From: Arctopsyche grandis | Taxonomy: Eukaryota; Arthropoda; Insecta; Trichoptera; Hydropsychidae | Length of the DNA: 64,000 bases | Direction of reading: 5' to 3' | Assembly (NCBI RefSeq): GCF_051622035.1 | Contig: NC_135362.1 | Coordinates: 18,438,501-18,502,500 of the forward strand | Part shown: positions 34,353 to 47,600 of the stretch, one piece after another | How positions within the stretch are numbered: the stretch's first letter is position 1 | Layout: the number at the start of each line of letters is the position of its first letter | Made by a program: the position numbers and the translations under genes | Notes under the pieces: generated by a model | Databases searched by the model: none | Told to the model about the DNA's origin: nothing | What the model saw: only the letters and a program-made list of their open reading frames with translations

Positions 34353-34580
34353 TTATACAGTGTCCAAAACTCTCCTTCGGTTTTTTTTATTTTTTAACAT
34401 GGGATGCACATCAAAACGCCTCCGTGCTTTTTTATTGCCTTCTTGAGCTTCTTCTTTCAACAACAGCGCGATTATACATAATTTTTCGTTCGATAAACGT
34501 CGAAACATTTTTGCTGACTTGTATTCTGACGCGTAGCTACGAATGCACGTGTATGCATTCATATTGCAAGTACTCGACAA
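34353..34580 (-). pseudogene. PIF/Harbinger (HARBI1-like) transposase N-terminal fragment
   Basis: The minus frame has LSNEKLCIIALLLKEEAQEG and KKARRRFDVHPMLKNKKNR. R-R-R-F-x-V-H-P in a basic stretch is the start of the Harbinger nuclease domain family (RRRFWVHP). Translation runs into unrelated sequence after about 75 codons; no DDE residues are visible. Likely relic. Confidence 0.5.
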
Positions 34581-35221
34581 TACGACGTAAGCAATATTGC
34601 GCCGTATCGTAATGGCTTCTAATGTATAAGTAAGCCGATTTTGCCTTGCACTCGGCCAAATTGCTGTAAACGTGACGTGACCGCGACGTGTAGGTAGATA
34701 TGATTAGAAATGTAATAAAATGACATATTTGAAACGGAGTCGTGCAGTGCTGTTAAGTATGAACAGACCTACATACATATATACGGGCCGCACCAGACGA
34801 TCCGGCAAGTGTGCTGAGACCCTTATTATTAAAGGACGATAACGAATGTTAATCTGAACGGCTAAAATACAAGGAAACATGTCAGAAAAGGGATCGAGTA
34901 AGTGGTGAAAGTCGAGAGTTGAAAGTTTGAGAAAGCACAAGTGGGGCATGGTCAGTATGCCGTGGAAAGAGCTTGGAGGCAGATTCGGCGTCTCGAGATT
35001 GAATGCGGATGAACGTTGGCAGCACTGTCGGGACGGGGTTGAGGTGAGGAGCGAGTGAGCGAGCGGCTGCGGCTGCGGCTGCAGGAGCCGAACGCTGAGA
35101 GGTAAGCAACACACACACACACACGTACGTTCGAGGAAGCCAGAAGCCAGAAGCCCTAAGTCAGAAGCCAGAAAAGTGCGCTCTTTCCCGCTAGCGCTTC
35201 TCATTCCCAGCTCGAGCGTGG
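34581..35221. other. bonus upstream region
   Basis: Composition becomes GC-richer from 34870. A possible 5' exon with a GAG/GTAAGC donor ends near 35100, followed by (AC)n. Minus frames here (for example 35204-34704) lack recognisable content. Confidence 0.35.
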
Positions 35222-35235
35222 TTGGAGCTGTGCGT

Positions 35236-35278
<43 letters not shown>

Positions 35279-35399
35279 GTCGCCCGTCGCCGTCGCCCGT
35301 CGCCCACCAGACGGAAGCCCTTCGCTATTGATCGCGGATCTCGTATCGTCGCTGGTGACAGCCACGGCCACAGCCACGGCCGCGACCTCGACAACGACG
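35222..35399 (+). promoter_or_regulatory. GC-rich 5' leader of bonus with GTCGCC repeat
   Basis: Just before the bonus ATG lies a (GTCGCC)n hexamer run (about 35235-35300), then more GC-rich sequence. CpG is frequent, unlike almost everywhere else in the window, as expected for a housekeeping-type insect promoter or 5' UTR. No TATA box is evident. A GAG/GTAAGC donor-like site near 35100 could end an upstream non-coding exon. The transcription start cannot be placed. Confidence 0.4.
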
Positions 35400-35639
35400 A
35401 TGTCTTCCAACGCGGAAGCCGGCGGCAGTCCCGCGAGCGGAGCTGGAGCTGGAGCTGGAGCCGAAGCCGAAGCCGAAGCCGGAGCCACAGCCACAGCCAC
35501 AGCCACAGCCACGGCCACGGTCACGGCCGCCTCCGGAGCTGAAGCTGGAAGTGGAAGTGCAGGTGGAGGTGAAGATGGAGGTGACCCCGAAGCTGCTTTG
35601 ATCATCGTCAAGCTGGAGCCCGCCGATTCTGATAGAGAT
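35400..35639 (+). CDS. bon: bonus coding exon 1: low-complexity N-terminus with SUMO-type motif
   Basis: The ATG at 35400 (context ACGACGATG) is the first in-frame ATG; the frame is open upstream to at least 35328 but only from a TTG. The exon encodes an Ala/Gly/Glu/Thr-rich stretch built from GCN-GAR and ACN-GCN repeats, then an acidic end with ALIIVKLEPADSDRD. VKLE fits the sumoylation consensus psi-K-x-E; N-terminal SUMOylation of Drosophila Bonus has been reported, so the site could be functional (inference). Donor GATGTGAGT follows the last codon in phase 0, and exon 2 starts in phase 0 with KSDSE. The GC-rich composition contrasts strongly with the AT-rich flanks. Assignment to bonus rests on phase match, distance and strand, without homology in this low-complexity part. 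Confidence 0.7.
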
Positions 35640-38600
35640 GTGAGTATCGCTCTTCAATATAGTTTCGGTTGCAACGTCTGCACCTGCCTTTCTTATACCT
35701 TTACTTTCGTTCAAACCGTTTATAGTAAGCTGAATATTTTTTTCAAATTCAAAATATATTTTTTTAATGCTCTTATACATAATTTCGAAAGAGACTTTGT
35801 ACCTATATAAGGTTTATTAAGAGCATCGAAAACAAATCGAAGTTACTATGACGATCGTTGAATATTCCTTTTTTTTCGATTCAAATAAATTTAATAAAAA
35901 AACAAATGAATGTTTACTATTAGATTAACCATGTTTAAGCGGTTTATATTATAAATATATATAAAATTGTACACAGAACTGGTTAAAATTATGGTAGATG
36001 TGCATATCCCAGACAGTGGCTGGTGAGTGTGTGTGTGTGTGTATTTGACAGAGATCTGGAGCAACAGATCTCTGTTTTTTTTTTTTTTATCTAAACGTAT
36101 TAATTCTATGGATAAATTTCTTTTAAATTTTAATGATTGTTTGAAATTTTAAATATTGTATGGGTACGTATAATAATAGTGAAAAATTAATTCAAGCCAT
36201 TTTCTTTTGCACTGGCAATACTGGCGTAACGTCCATACGTTGAATGCACACACACTCACACACTGAGTTTACTAAAATTATTCTCATCGATTAGTTATCA
36301 TTTTATGGTTTTAACATTTAATATTGCGTTTTATCACTGAACCCCATATTGTTCATCAAAGAAAAAAGTCCTTTGGCAGATGCATATGTTCCTCATAAAC
36401 AGAGACAATATTTGACTAATTTGCCAATATTTTTGTAGGACATATCATTTTCACCGAATGCATTGTATATTTATATTCATCTATTAGATAAAAAATTGTA
36501 CTAGTTTTGTCTCACGACTTACCAGGACAGATACTCAAAACACCAGTAATGTACTGGTAAAAACAGAACGAACAATACATAAAAATTTAGATTATGTACA
36601 TGTATAACTATGGGCCACCGTATTTTTTTGATTTTTAAATGCTATTTATTATTTCTAAATTATGTTCACCATACATATTATATCTATTTTAATAGCTGCT
36701 GATCTACTGATAATTTTCTATTTTACAATTTTAATTTAATTTTGTTAGTAATCATAATATTATATTATTCTAATGTTAATGTACAGCATAATAAAAAAAA
36801 GAGTTTAAAAACCTATTTACAATTCTTATAAATGCTCATAATACATCTAATACATAATATTAACTAAAGACCAGGGTTGTAGAATAGCCGATACGCGCCA
36901 GGTCGGCGTCCCGCTACCTTTTATCGGCACCGGGTCGCAATCCGGCATAATATTTCAAAAATCAAAATAGTATAAAACTTTAATTTTTTCGAAAAGTTTT
37001 ACCACTTTTGCAATATTTTTCACCCAAGCTCAATGACAAAAAGGCACCAGATGTGTCTTTAGCACATTTATATATTGGTCCTCATTCATGGACCCATTAA
37101 CGAAATAAATATATAACAATAATATTTTAGAGACAGTGCTAAATAGTTTTGTCGTAATTAAAATTCATGTTTAGTCATTAAGTAGTTAAAACATATGTTG
37201 AATAGTGATTTTTTACTGCATTATACATTTACAATATACGTATTTAATTATGATTTTAAAGTATAAAAATAGTTTTTCTTTAATAAAAATGGCTTCAAAA
37301 CGAAAGCAATGTTCGCTACAAATTTTTTTTTGCTAAATGAAGTAAATTAAATGAATCTGAAAACAGTGTTGCGTCTTTAAAATCAAATGAAGAAAAATCA
37401 TCAATTTAGAATCTAGTAGTATAAATATAATAAATGGTAGTAGTGATAGTGATGCGATGTGTCTTCCTGGCCAAATTTTTAGAGTACGGAGATGTGGGAA
37501 GAAAAAAAACGCAAATATCCCTGATTAATATGTAAGTCTAATAATATTGGATGTTATATTTGTTGTAATGTAAATTATAGTAAGTTCGAAAGAGTAGCCT
37601 TTTGAAAAGATTTTAGATATTATGAATGACTCGGAAATTGTATCAACCAGTTAAGTTTTTAGAACTGCATATTTTATAGCTAAACATAATAGACCATATT
37701 CTGATTGTTTTGATCTATTTCTTTTACAAGAATTAAATGGATTGGAAATTAGCCATAGTTTGCATTCGCGTTATTGTGCAACAAATATAATTGATCATGT
37801 CAGCCAAAATATGAAATCTCGGGTATGCGAAAAAATTATAGAATTGAATTGAAAAAAAATTTGCAAAATCGAGCGTACCGGCTCCTCAAAATTTAGCACT
37901 ACACCACTGCTAAAGACTCTAAAGTCGACGATCCAAAGCAAATTTTGTTTAACCCTTTGACTGCTACAACAACGATAAATCGTTGTTTTGAAATCGGCGA
38001 AGATTGCTACGACGATCGTTGTTGACGTCATTAATTGTCGTATTTCAATACTTTCTTTGAGCCACCAGCGCATCAGTGGCACGAAACATTTTTTTTATAT
38101 ACGTATTTATATTTATTTTTCAATCAAGCTTTATAAATATTTATCAATTTTTTAAATAAAAGCTCTTCAATTTCGGGTTCATCATCAAAGTAAATTTCGG
38201 GTTCGTTGTCAATGTCATATAAGGAGTTATTACTTGGGAATTGATTATTGTCGATAAATTCATTTTCAGAATCAGTAGAGCTGCTGATTTGTCGAGTTCC
38301 TCGGCGAGGAGCTATTATTTCGCTTTCATCACTTTCACTGTCCGATATCATTTTGCAGAGTTAAAATAAATGGCAAAAAACAATAGAAATCCGCTTTCAA
38401 TTATATAGGTCACGAATTCATGCAATCAATCAAATGCAACTGAAATGCATACAAAATGTTTATGATACATGTTGAAAAATTATTTGATTATTAGAAACTT
38501 CGCATCCTTGTGTGTCTCGCTCACACGTACACAATTAAAACCAAGAAAGAAAGAGAGAAAGACCGCTACCTGATTCGAATATATCGCATGTTGTAAGGAT

Positions 38601-41600
38601 ACATCGATATCTAAAAATAGATTATTGAAAAGAATAAAGCGTCGGAAAACAATCGTCAAAACTTATTTAGTGTATATATGTAGGTATCTCTTTCGCACGC
38701 ACGCATGTAAAAGCAAGACAGAAAGAGAGAGCACGAGTCCACGACTGCTTCTTTAAAATGTATATAAAGTATTATAAAAATTACGACTGTTCGGCGAAGT
38801 AAGTATGTAAAAAAAAATATTATATTTATTTTTTTTCAAAATAATTACAAATGTTAGCATTTTTCGCTTGGACATTGAAAAACCTCGTAGCAGCCAAAGG
38901 GTTAAGTAATCTGTGAATGGGACACCGTATACTCAGTACCATGAGTATAGGAAACGGAATACATGAGTGAGAAGTATGATGAGAATAGTAGATATAGTGG
39001 AGCGATTGAAACGGCAACAGTAGGTTGAGAAGAATGGATAAAGGATGTGCCCAAGTGGTACTCGAGTAAATGCTAAAGGGTACAAGAAAAGCCAGAAAAT
39101 AAATTGAAAACATATGTGTGGAGCGAGATGGATATCAGTTACTCGAAATGGAGATAAATGTTAGCATATTGGATGGACTGCAAATGATGGTGATGATGAT
39201 AGCGAATCGATCTGGTTATGTCTCATTATAGTTAAATTTTCTTTTATATATGTAGTGGAGAAAAAATAGACTTAAAAATTACCATGTTAAGTACAGCATT
39301 GCGCTCCGTTCCATCGACTTGAAAATTTTGACTTTTTCAGTGCTGATTTTTCGAGGTAAACATTAACTATTGAAAAATATAGTAAGAATTGATTTTGAAA
39401 TGATCACAAAAATGTTACTAAAAAAGCATTTTTGTATTTATTCAAACTCCTGTTCTAGCCAACAGAAAATGTCGGAGAATGGAACGGAGTAGACCCAAAG
39501 TATAGATACTAAAATTGTTTTATATGAGCAATCTTATTGATTCTTTCATTGTGAAAAACGCCTCACCATATTAAAGATCATCATTCAAACGCTATGTGTG
39601 TATGCATATATAAATGTACTCCATGAGTTTACCTATAAATTTGTTGGGTAAACTTTGATGGCTGAATGTCCTTGTTTCTCAATTGCAATATCAAAGCTTA
39701 CATCTTAATGTTGCAAACACTAAAGTTACGATTAGTCAAATCCAGTTTCTAAAATATGGTGATGTATTACATAATAAATTTAAATGTTTAGCTACATTTT
39801 TCTTTTTCTTTATGAGTCACATTTTATTTTATTAATGAAAGGAAAATGAACATGTATTGTCTTCATTTTGAGAAATAATAGTTGATACATAAATTTAAAT
39901 TAACTTTCGGGCATTGGGTGTCTCTATTTATTTATTTATTTATATATATTTTAGCTATCAAGCTTATATTAAAGAATTAACCTCTTTTGATACGATTTTA
40001 AAGTTGTCAATATATGTATATAAAAATATATGCACTTTTGAACACAAGCATTCATATATTAATTTCATCAAAATGAACATTTACGATAAAATAAAATCAA
40101 AAAATGGGAATAATTTGGAAGGATTGAACTGAATGTACTCATTTTACAATCTTCTAGGTCAGAGAAATTAATTATTTAAAAAAAAAATTATGAATTTAAA
40201 TAACATACATGTTTATTTGATTAAAAGATAAAACTTTAAACTCACTATAGGCCGTAAACACATACGCTGTTTTTAATAATATTCCATTCAATGGCCGTCA
40301 ACACGGCTTGTATGTTTTTAAATCCTTCAAACTTCATAGATATCAAACCAGCATATCAATATCCAAAATAAATTAAATAAATTAAAAAATATATATATTT
40401 CAATGGTTTAAAGTGAAGTCCATAGTGAAGTAACATTCAAACTAATCTAAAAAATTTGAAGGCTTGAACTAACATATGTATACTGTATAAAATCTTGTCG
40501 TTAAAAATAATCCGTGAATTTCATTGTTTAACTGTCGCTGATATTATATATGTAGATAAAATTCATTATGTCGAGATAAAAATAAAGTTCACTTAACGAG
40601 TTTTAATTTTAAATTGATGTACACATGATATGTATATGTAACATATTTGGTTTTATGCTAGAAAAATATTTCTCTTGTCTGGTTTCAGAAGAAATTTTAT
40701 ATGAATGAATATTTGCACAATTGGAAATAGTATGTATGTATATGCTTAACCCTTTGAATGCATTGAGCATGGGTCGTGTAATCTGTGTATAAAGACTGGT
40801 TGACAAGGGAATTTCTGAATTTATAACCATAGCAGAATTTCTCAATGGAAATCCCTAACTGCTGAGTTTTTTAGTTTGTGGGCATTACATTTCAACAACA
40901 ATGAAGAAGATGGAACTAGTTTTGGAAAAATACATTCATTAATAAACTTCTTTTGTTTATTTTATATTGTTGCAAGATACATATATTAGAGAGTCTAAAT
41001 ACACCTTTACAAAACTCGAAATCCTCGGCGTTAGTTATCTAGGGTGGTGATCTATGGTTTGTTTGGATTAGCTACAATTTTTATACCTGCTTTCTATTGG
41101 ATTTCTAAATAATTCTAGTTGGAAATTTTGGCGAAATTTTTAGTTGGAAAAACGTCAGCACTCAAAGGGCTAAGAAGGTTATCTTAAATTTTTCTTTCAC
41201 TCATGCAATGTATTTATGCGTGCATATACGCATAAATACATTGTATTAGGAGGGAGTGCATTTGGACGAATTAATGTTGTTTTTAAATCAAAAATGCTAC
41301 TCTGCCTGCAAAGAAAGATCTTCAGTCAATGCGTTTTGCCAGTGATGTCTAGAGATGAGCAAAAATGTTTTTTTTTACATCAGACTGTATTTTTTTAATT
41401 GAGAATGACCAAAATAATACAACATACTTTGGTGCATAAGTAATAATTTAAAAAAGGTCACATTAATTTAAACATAAGAGTTTTTATAATTTTTTTTCTC
41501 CATTTTCTTGATATTTAGCGCACGCAGATACATAATTTGTCATTTTTGTAGCATTTGGAAAGTTATATTTCGTATCATAATATCTACATACAGCTGCAAA

Positions 41601-44600
41601 CTTCTTACTTATTCCAGATTCTTGCTGAATTATTTTTTAAGTGATTCCAAACTGTTGATTTTGGTTGTACCGTTTTCTAATGTGATGAAAATATTATAAC
41701 GTACGCCGCGGATTAAGCGAATAGAATCCCAGAGACTGTGTGACCGTTCAAAGATTATCTGTAACGGATATCTGTTAACGGATTAACTAAATGCATACCG
41801 TGCGACTGGTATAAGTGGGTTTTAAGGATTAGCGACAAGCTAAGTGCATGAAACAATGATTGCACTTCGCATACCGTGGGAATACATATCCGAATACGTG
41901 ACTATACAGTAGGTAAACAGATTAGACGTCCTGAGAGACCGTGAGACCGGTGTAAGTGGTTTTAGGGATTAGCGACAAGCTAAGTGCATGAAAGCTAAAC
42001 AATGATTGCACTTCTCATACCGTGGGAATACATATCCGAATACGTGACTATACAGTAGGTAAACAGATTAGACGCCCTGAGAGATCTACCCCTTATAAGG
42101 CGGTACGTAGGCGATATCATGTCATTCTGGACTTAGCAGTGACACTGCGTGTATGTCCTTAATCATCAATAAATGCTGTGAAACGACTGTTGGCCTTTTT
42201 ACTTGGATCCTCCACCCACCCCGACGCAACAATATGAATGAATAACAGAATTATATTTTTGAATGAATGAAACCAAATGATATTCGAAAGAATTTATTAC
42301 GTTGGATGAAAAAATAAACTTTTTTTATCCGAGATTCCGAATTCCGAGACCGTCGTAGTTGTCACTTGCAAACCGCGTATTTCGTACAAGCGATAATAAC
42401 TAATAGGCTATTTATGTGAAGCATCCGATTCAAACACAAACCGGACATTTATACAGGAAAACGTTTATATTCATTCAAGTTTTGCACATGTCAATGAAAT
42501 TGACTTAATGTGAGTATCTAAAAATGTGTCGATTTGAAAATCTGATTGATATACGCTTTTTTCAATTTTTCCAAAATCCAGGGGAAAAAACCTAGTTTAT
42601 TCCCGGTAATAAACTGGGGTTTTTCCTGCCGGTACATTTATAGTGAAGACGTATGGATGTGAAACTCGAACATTGAACGCCAAAATGCTACACCAAGTCC
42701 AATGCACTCAAAGAAGTATGGAATGCTGTATGCTTGGCATAATGAGGAAAGACAGGAAGCGGAATACGTGGGTGAGAAGTATGACAAAGGTAGTGGACAT
42801 AGTAGATAGGGTAAAGAGATTGAATTGGCAATGGGCGGGCCACGTGGCTAGAAGTATGAATGAAAGGTGGAAAAAAAATTCTAGAATGGTACTCGAGATA
42901 ATGGAAAAGAATAAAAGGAAGACCGCAGGGAAGATGGGAAATTAGGAAAATATGTGGAGTGAGATTGATAAGTTGCGCAAAACAGTGATGAATAAATTTT
43001 TGCAACGTAACCAAATACAAAGGTCCATTGGACTATGTCAATTACTAAATTCCAAAGTTCTGCTGCACTTTATTACATTCAATGATGAAAATAGTAAATA
43101 TAAATGAGGGAAAAATACAAAGTTATTAACATTTCAGATATTAAACTATGGTGGCTGATCTAGCTGTGAAGGTGTTCTTCACCACCAGTCCGCCATGTAT
43201 TATAGACCGGTTCGCCTGTGTTTTAGTAGTTAATACTGCTATATGTATGGATAAAGTATTTATTTTGATATAACAATGTATACAAGTGTATAATTATTAG
43301 TTTATATAAGTATGTTGTTCAGATGTCTCTGGATATGGCAGTGTGTTGCTGGCTCGGCATTCGGCTATGTTCAGAAGGTCTCTGGATATGGTAGTGTCGC
43401 TGGCTCGGCATTCGGCTATGGTCAGCAAGTCTCTGGATATGGTAAGAGTGTCGCTGGCTCGGCATTCGGCTATGTTCAGCAAGTCTCTGTATACGGCAGA
43501 GTGTCGCTGGCTCGGCATTCGGATATGTTCAGAAGGTCTCTGGATATGGCAGTGTGTTGCTGGCTCGGCATTCGGCTATATTCAGCAAGTCTCTGGATAC
43601 GGCAGTGTGTTGCTGGCTCGTTCGTTGGTTGATCCTCCAGGTCAGCGTAGTGTAGTGGTGGCTGGTCAGAAGCTGGATGTCGACTGAAGTTGTTTGGGGT
43701 GGACCTCCTTTTATATTGTTTTTGGGGATCCACGTGACCTGTGTTTGGCGATTGATTCCGAGAAGTGCACGTGGTGTTTACGTGTGCAAGTTATGCGAGG
43801 AATGTGGTTTGTTGTTTAGGGTGGACGTTTCTCGAATGTTTGGCGTCGTTCCACTCAATTTAGTTTAATGGATGCAGGTGTTCTTCGATTTCGTGTCGTT
43901 CTGCTTGGCTTGTTGGGGTGGAATATGCTCGAATGTTTGGCGTCGTTCCTCTCGATTTAGTTTAATGGATGCAGGTGTTCTTCGACTTGAGATGACGTCA
44001 ATGGTTGAGCGTGAGAAATGTATTCTCCGTCGCAATAGATTTCGATGGTTTCGATTATGGTGACGAGATTCCTACAAAACCATAATTATATGGAACTAAG
44101 TAACTAACTTACTTGTTTACCTTTTCCAAAGTGCTATTTATAATTTTTAATTAAAATTGTGACGAACGGATTTACGCGCGTGATGTAGAGGGCGTTATAC
44201 GTCGTTATTCTTCCAAGAGTCGAGTTATGTAGAAACGTGGACTAACCTTGGGATAGTTATATATATATATGTATATAGTCGGGGAGGTTTCTGACTGCAA
44301 GTCGTCTGCGTTGATAACAGCTTCCTCGTGCACGGGAAACTGGCTCTGCGGTCGTCTTCTCGTTGAAGCACCGCTGGTCGGGTCACAGCAGCGGGAGGGG
44401 GGAAGCAGGAGACAAACTCCGTACTGCCTCGTGTGGACACAAGATGGCGATCTCTGGGCGTCTCTGAAGACGCTCGGCGGAGATGCTGGAGGTAGGTCTT
44501 TCCCGGCTGACGGCTGGATGTAGAGAGAAGAGGCTCTGCAGTCCTCTGGTCGGTTCTCTCACGGCTGAGGTTTCTCCGGAAACGGCGTGAGGAATGCAGG

Positions 44601-47600
44601 GGACGTTGTGCTGGAACTCAGGGGAGGGAGTAATGCTACACTCGACCTCGCAGCGGTTCTTCAGCACTGATGGTGATGGATCTCTGGGCCCCGTCTCCCC
44701 CTGGAGACGTGCACAGGAGAGATCTTTCTTCGGCGGCGGTTGGCGGGTAAGAGGACGCGCTCCACATGCGCGCGCGCCTATAAGGCTTTTCCCTGGGTGG
44801 CCACTCGAAATTAAGGGCGAGTGTTGCCCTATGGGACGATGGGAAAACGTCGCGTTACAAAATATATTTTATTTAATCAATATAAATCATATTATGACTT
44901 ATAATCAATTATTTACCTTTGTATAAATAAACAAACATTTAAAACATTGTCCAACGAATCCACTGTTGCCATTTGTGTCATAAAATTGTGGCATCTGTAC
45001 TAGAGTTAAACAATAGTTGGTGGCATTTGTTGGAAAATTATGCCAACTTACTGAATAGCAGTGGCGTAACAAGGGGAGGGGGGGGGGGGGTAATGCGACT
45101 ATCAATGCCGCGGGCGCACTAGATTTGGGGGCGCCGTGAAAACAAAATATATTTTTATTTATTGTCTTGTCATATTTTGTAGTAACTTAGGTTCACTTCG
45201 AAATATTTAAGTTTATGAATGTTTTTCGTAATCCTTCTGTCAAACATGCGGTGTTTCTAGGCTTGAAAGCAATAATGTGGCGTCAGGTTTTTAATTGCAT
45301 TCTGCAGATCGGCCTGCTACTTCCAATCATCGATTACAATCAATTTGTGCAACGATTGAAATTTTTTTTAAATATTATTAAAGTTTATTATACTTAAATG
45401 TATAATAAACATAAATTAATTATAATAATAACTATACATAAATGTATAATATGTATAACGAATAATATACTAATTATATGTAAATGTATAATATGTATAG
45501 CGAATAATAACAAATAATATAAAACGAATAATATAATCAGACATGAATGTATAATATGTATAAAGAAAAAGAACAATTTGGTAAGCAAATGTTCTTCGAA
45601 AAGGCATTTGTTTAACAAAACAATCCTTTTTCAAAGATTTTAATATGCTTCTATTTTTTATATGTATAGTATGATAGCATTTTATTACAAATATGTACAT
45701 ATATTAATATTAATATATAATATAATGCCATACTAATATATTATTAAGGCTACTAAACTCCTACGACTAGGAGACTTTCAATCTCGGGGAACGACATTCC
45801 CAAAGAAGAAATTCTTTCGAGCAACTACTTAAATTTGTTTTTCTTATAAGCCATTTAATTTCTTCTCTTAGCACTTTAAGACCCGACCCGTTCACGCCTT
45901 TTGGCGTGATTTTTAAGCCAACCATTATGAACCGTTCACGTCTATTGGCGTATGGACCATACGCCTACTTCGTCATCTAGGCCCCTAGGCTAGGTTTAAT
46001 GCAAAAATGAACAGATCTCAAAGTGTTTAAGAATGACATGTCTAATATATAATTTCGAAAGAGAGTGTAAGGTTTGGGTGGTAGAATCAAGAAAAATCTG
46101 TATATATATTGTTTGCTATCAATATTTCCTCTTGGAAAATAGTGCCACTAGCATTTAACGTCATCTACTGAAAATTAATTTAATTAATAAACTAATCTAT
46201 TGCTGTTTTATATTGTTTATATATAGGTAGGTAGGTAGGTTTTACTTATAATACACCCGGATGAAATTATCATTGGGTGTATCACTATTTCAAAATAAAG
46301 ACAATTTGAATCCCCTTGGTTAGAGCGGAGTATCTTTAACCCTTTGACTGCTACAACAACGATAAATCGTTGTTTTGAAATCGGCGAAGATTGCTACGAC
46401 GATCGTTGTTGACGTCATTAATTGTCGTATTTCATTACTTTCTTTGCCCGCGCATCAGTGGCACGAAACATTTTTTTTATATACGTATTCATATTTATTT
46501 TTCAATCAAGCTTTATAAATATTTATCAATTTTTTAAAAGCTCTTCAATTTCGGGTTCATCATCAAAGTAAATTTCGGGTTCGTTGTCAAAGTCATATAA
46601 GGAGTTATTACTTGGGAATTGATTATTGTCGATAAATTCATTTTCAGAATCAGTAGAGCTGCTGATTTGTCGAGTTCCTCGGCGAGGAGCTATTATTTCG
46701 CTTTCGTCACTTTCACTGTCCGATATCATTTTGCAGAGTTAAAATAAATGGCAAAAAACAATAGAAATCCGCTTTCAATTATATAGGTCACGAGACGTCA
46801 CGAATTCGTGCAATCAATCAAATGCAACTGAAATGCATACAAAATGTTTATGATACATGTTGAAAAATTATTTGATTATTAGAAACTTTGCATCCTTGTG
46901 TGTCTCGCTCACACATACACAATTAAAACCAAGAAAGAAAGAGAGAAAGACCGCTACCTGTTTCAAATGTATCGCATGTTTTAACAACGACAAATACATC
47001 GATGTCTAAAAATAGATTATTGAAAAAAATAATGCGTCGGAAACAATCGTCAAAACTTATTTAGTGTATATATGTAGGTATCTCTTTCGCACGCACGCAT
47101 GTAAAAGCAAGACAGAAAGAGAGAGCGCGAGTCCACAACTGCTTCTTAAAAATGTATATAAAGTATTAAAAAAATTACGCGCGTTCGGCGAAGCAAGTAT
47201 GTAAAAAAATATATTATATTTATTTTTTTATAAAGTAATTACAAATGTTAGCATTTTTCGCTTGGACATTGAAAAACCTCGTAGCAGCCAAAGGGTTAAT
47301 GGCCGCTGTTACAAGGGTGGGAAAAGTAATTAATATTGTATGTTTCTTCTAAATCAAATGATAAAATAATGCCCAATTCCACCATGAGCGTTTTGGGCGT
47401 TCCTTCCTTTTTTCCGTCACTTCCCCGCTTAGTTAAACCCCCCACGCCCGTCAGTTAGTGGCGACACTTTCTCCAGGCAAATTTGTATATAAATGCCTCA
47501 TTTATGTTATTTTACATATATCTGGGATCCAAATGACGGGCCAAAGTCGCTTCACAGCATTTATTAGTCTGACTCTAGAGGTCCGCATGGGATAGATGCT

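Noticed and set aside
34704..35204. 166-codon minus-strand frame upstream of bonus
   Set aside because: Composition-driven (Cys/Ser/Pro/Gln from CAC/CTG repeats); no domain, and opposite to the bonus leader.
35328..35399. Extension of bonus exon 1 upstream to 35328
   Set aside because: Position 35328 is TTG, not ATG; the first in-frame ATG is 35400, so the shorter start is used.
35201..35780. Overlapping Ala/Val-, Arg- and Gly/Cys-rich frames
   Set aside because: Shadows of the GC-rich repeats in the bonus leader and exon 1.
43310..43630. CRISPR-like regular repeats
   Set aside because: Units are contiguous 53-bp tandem copies without unique spacers, in an insect genome.
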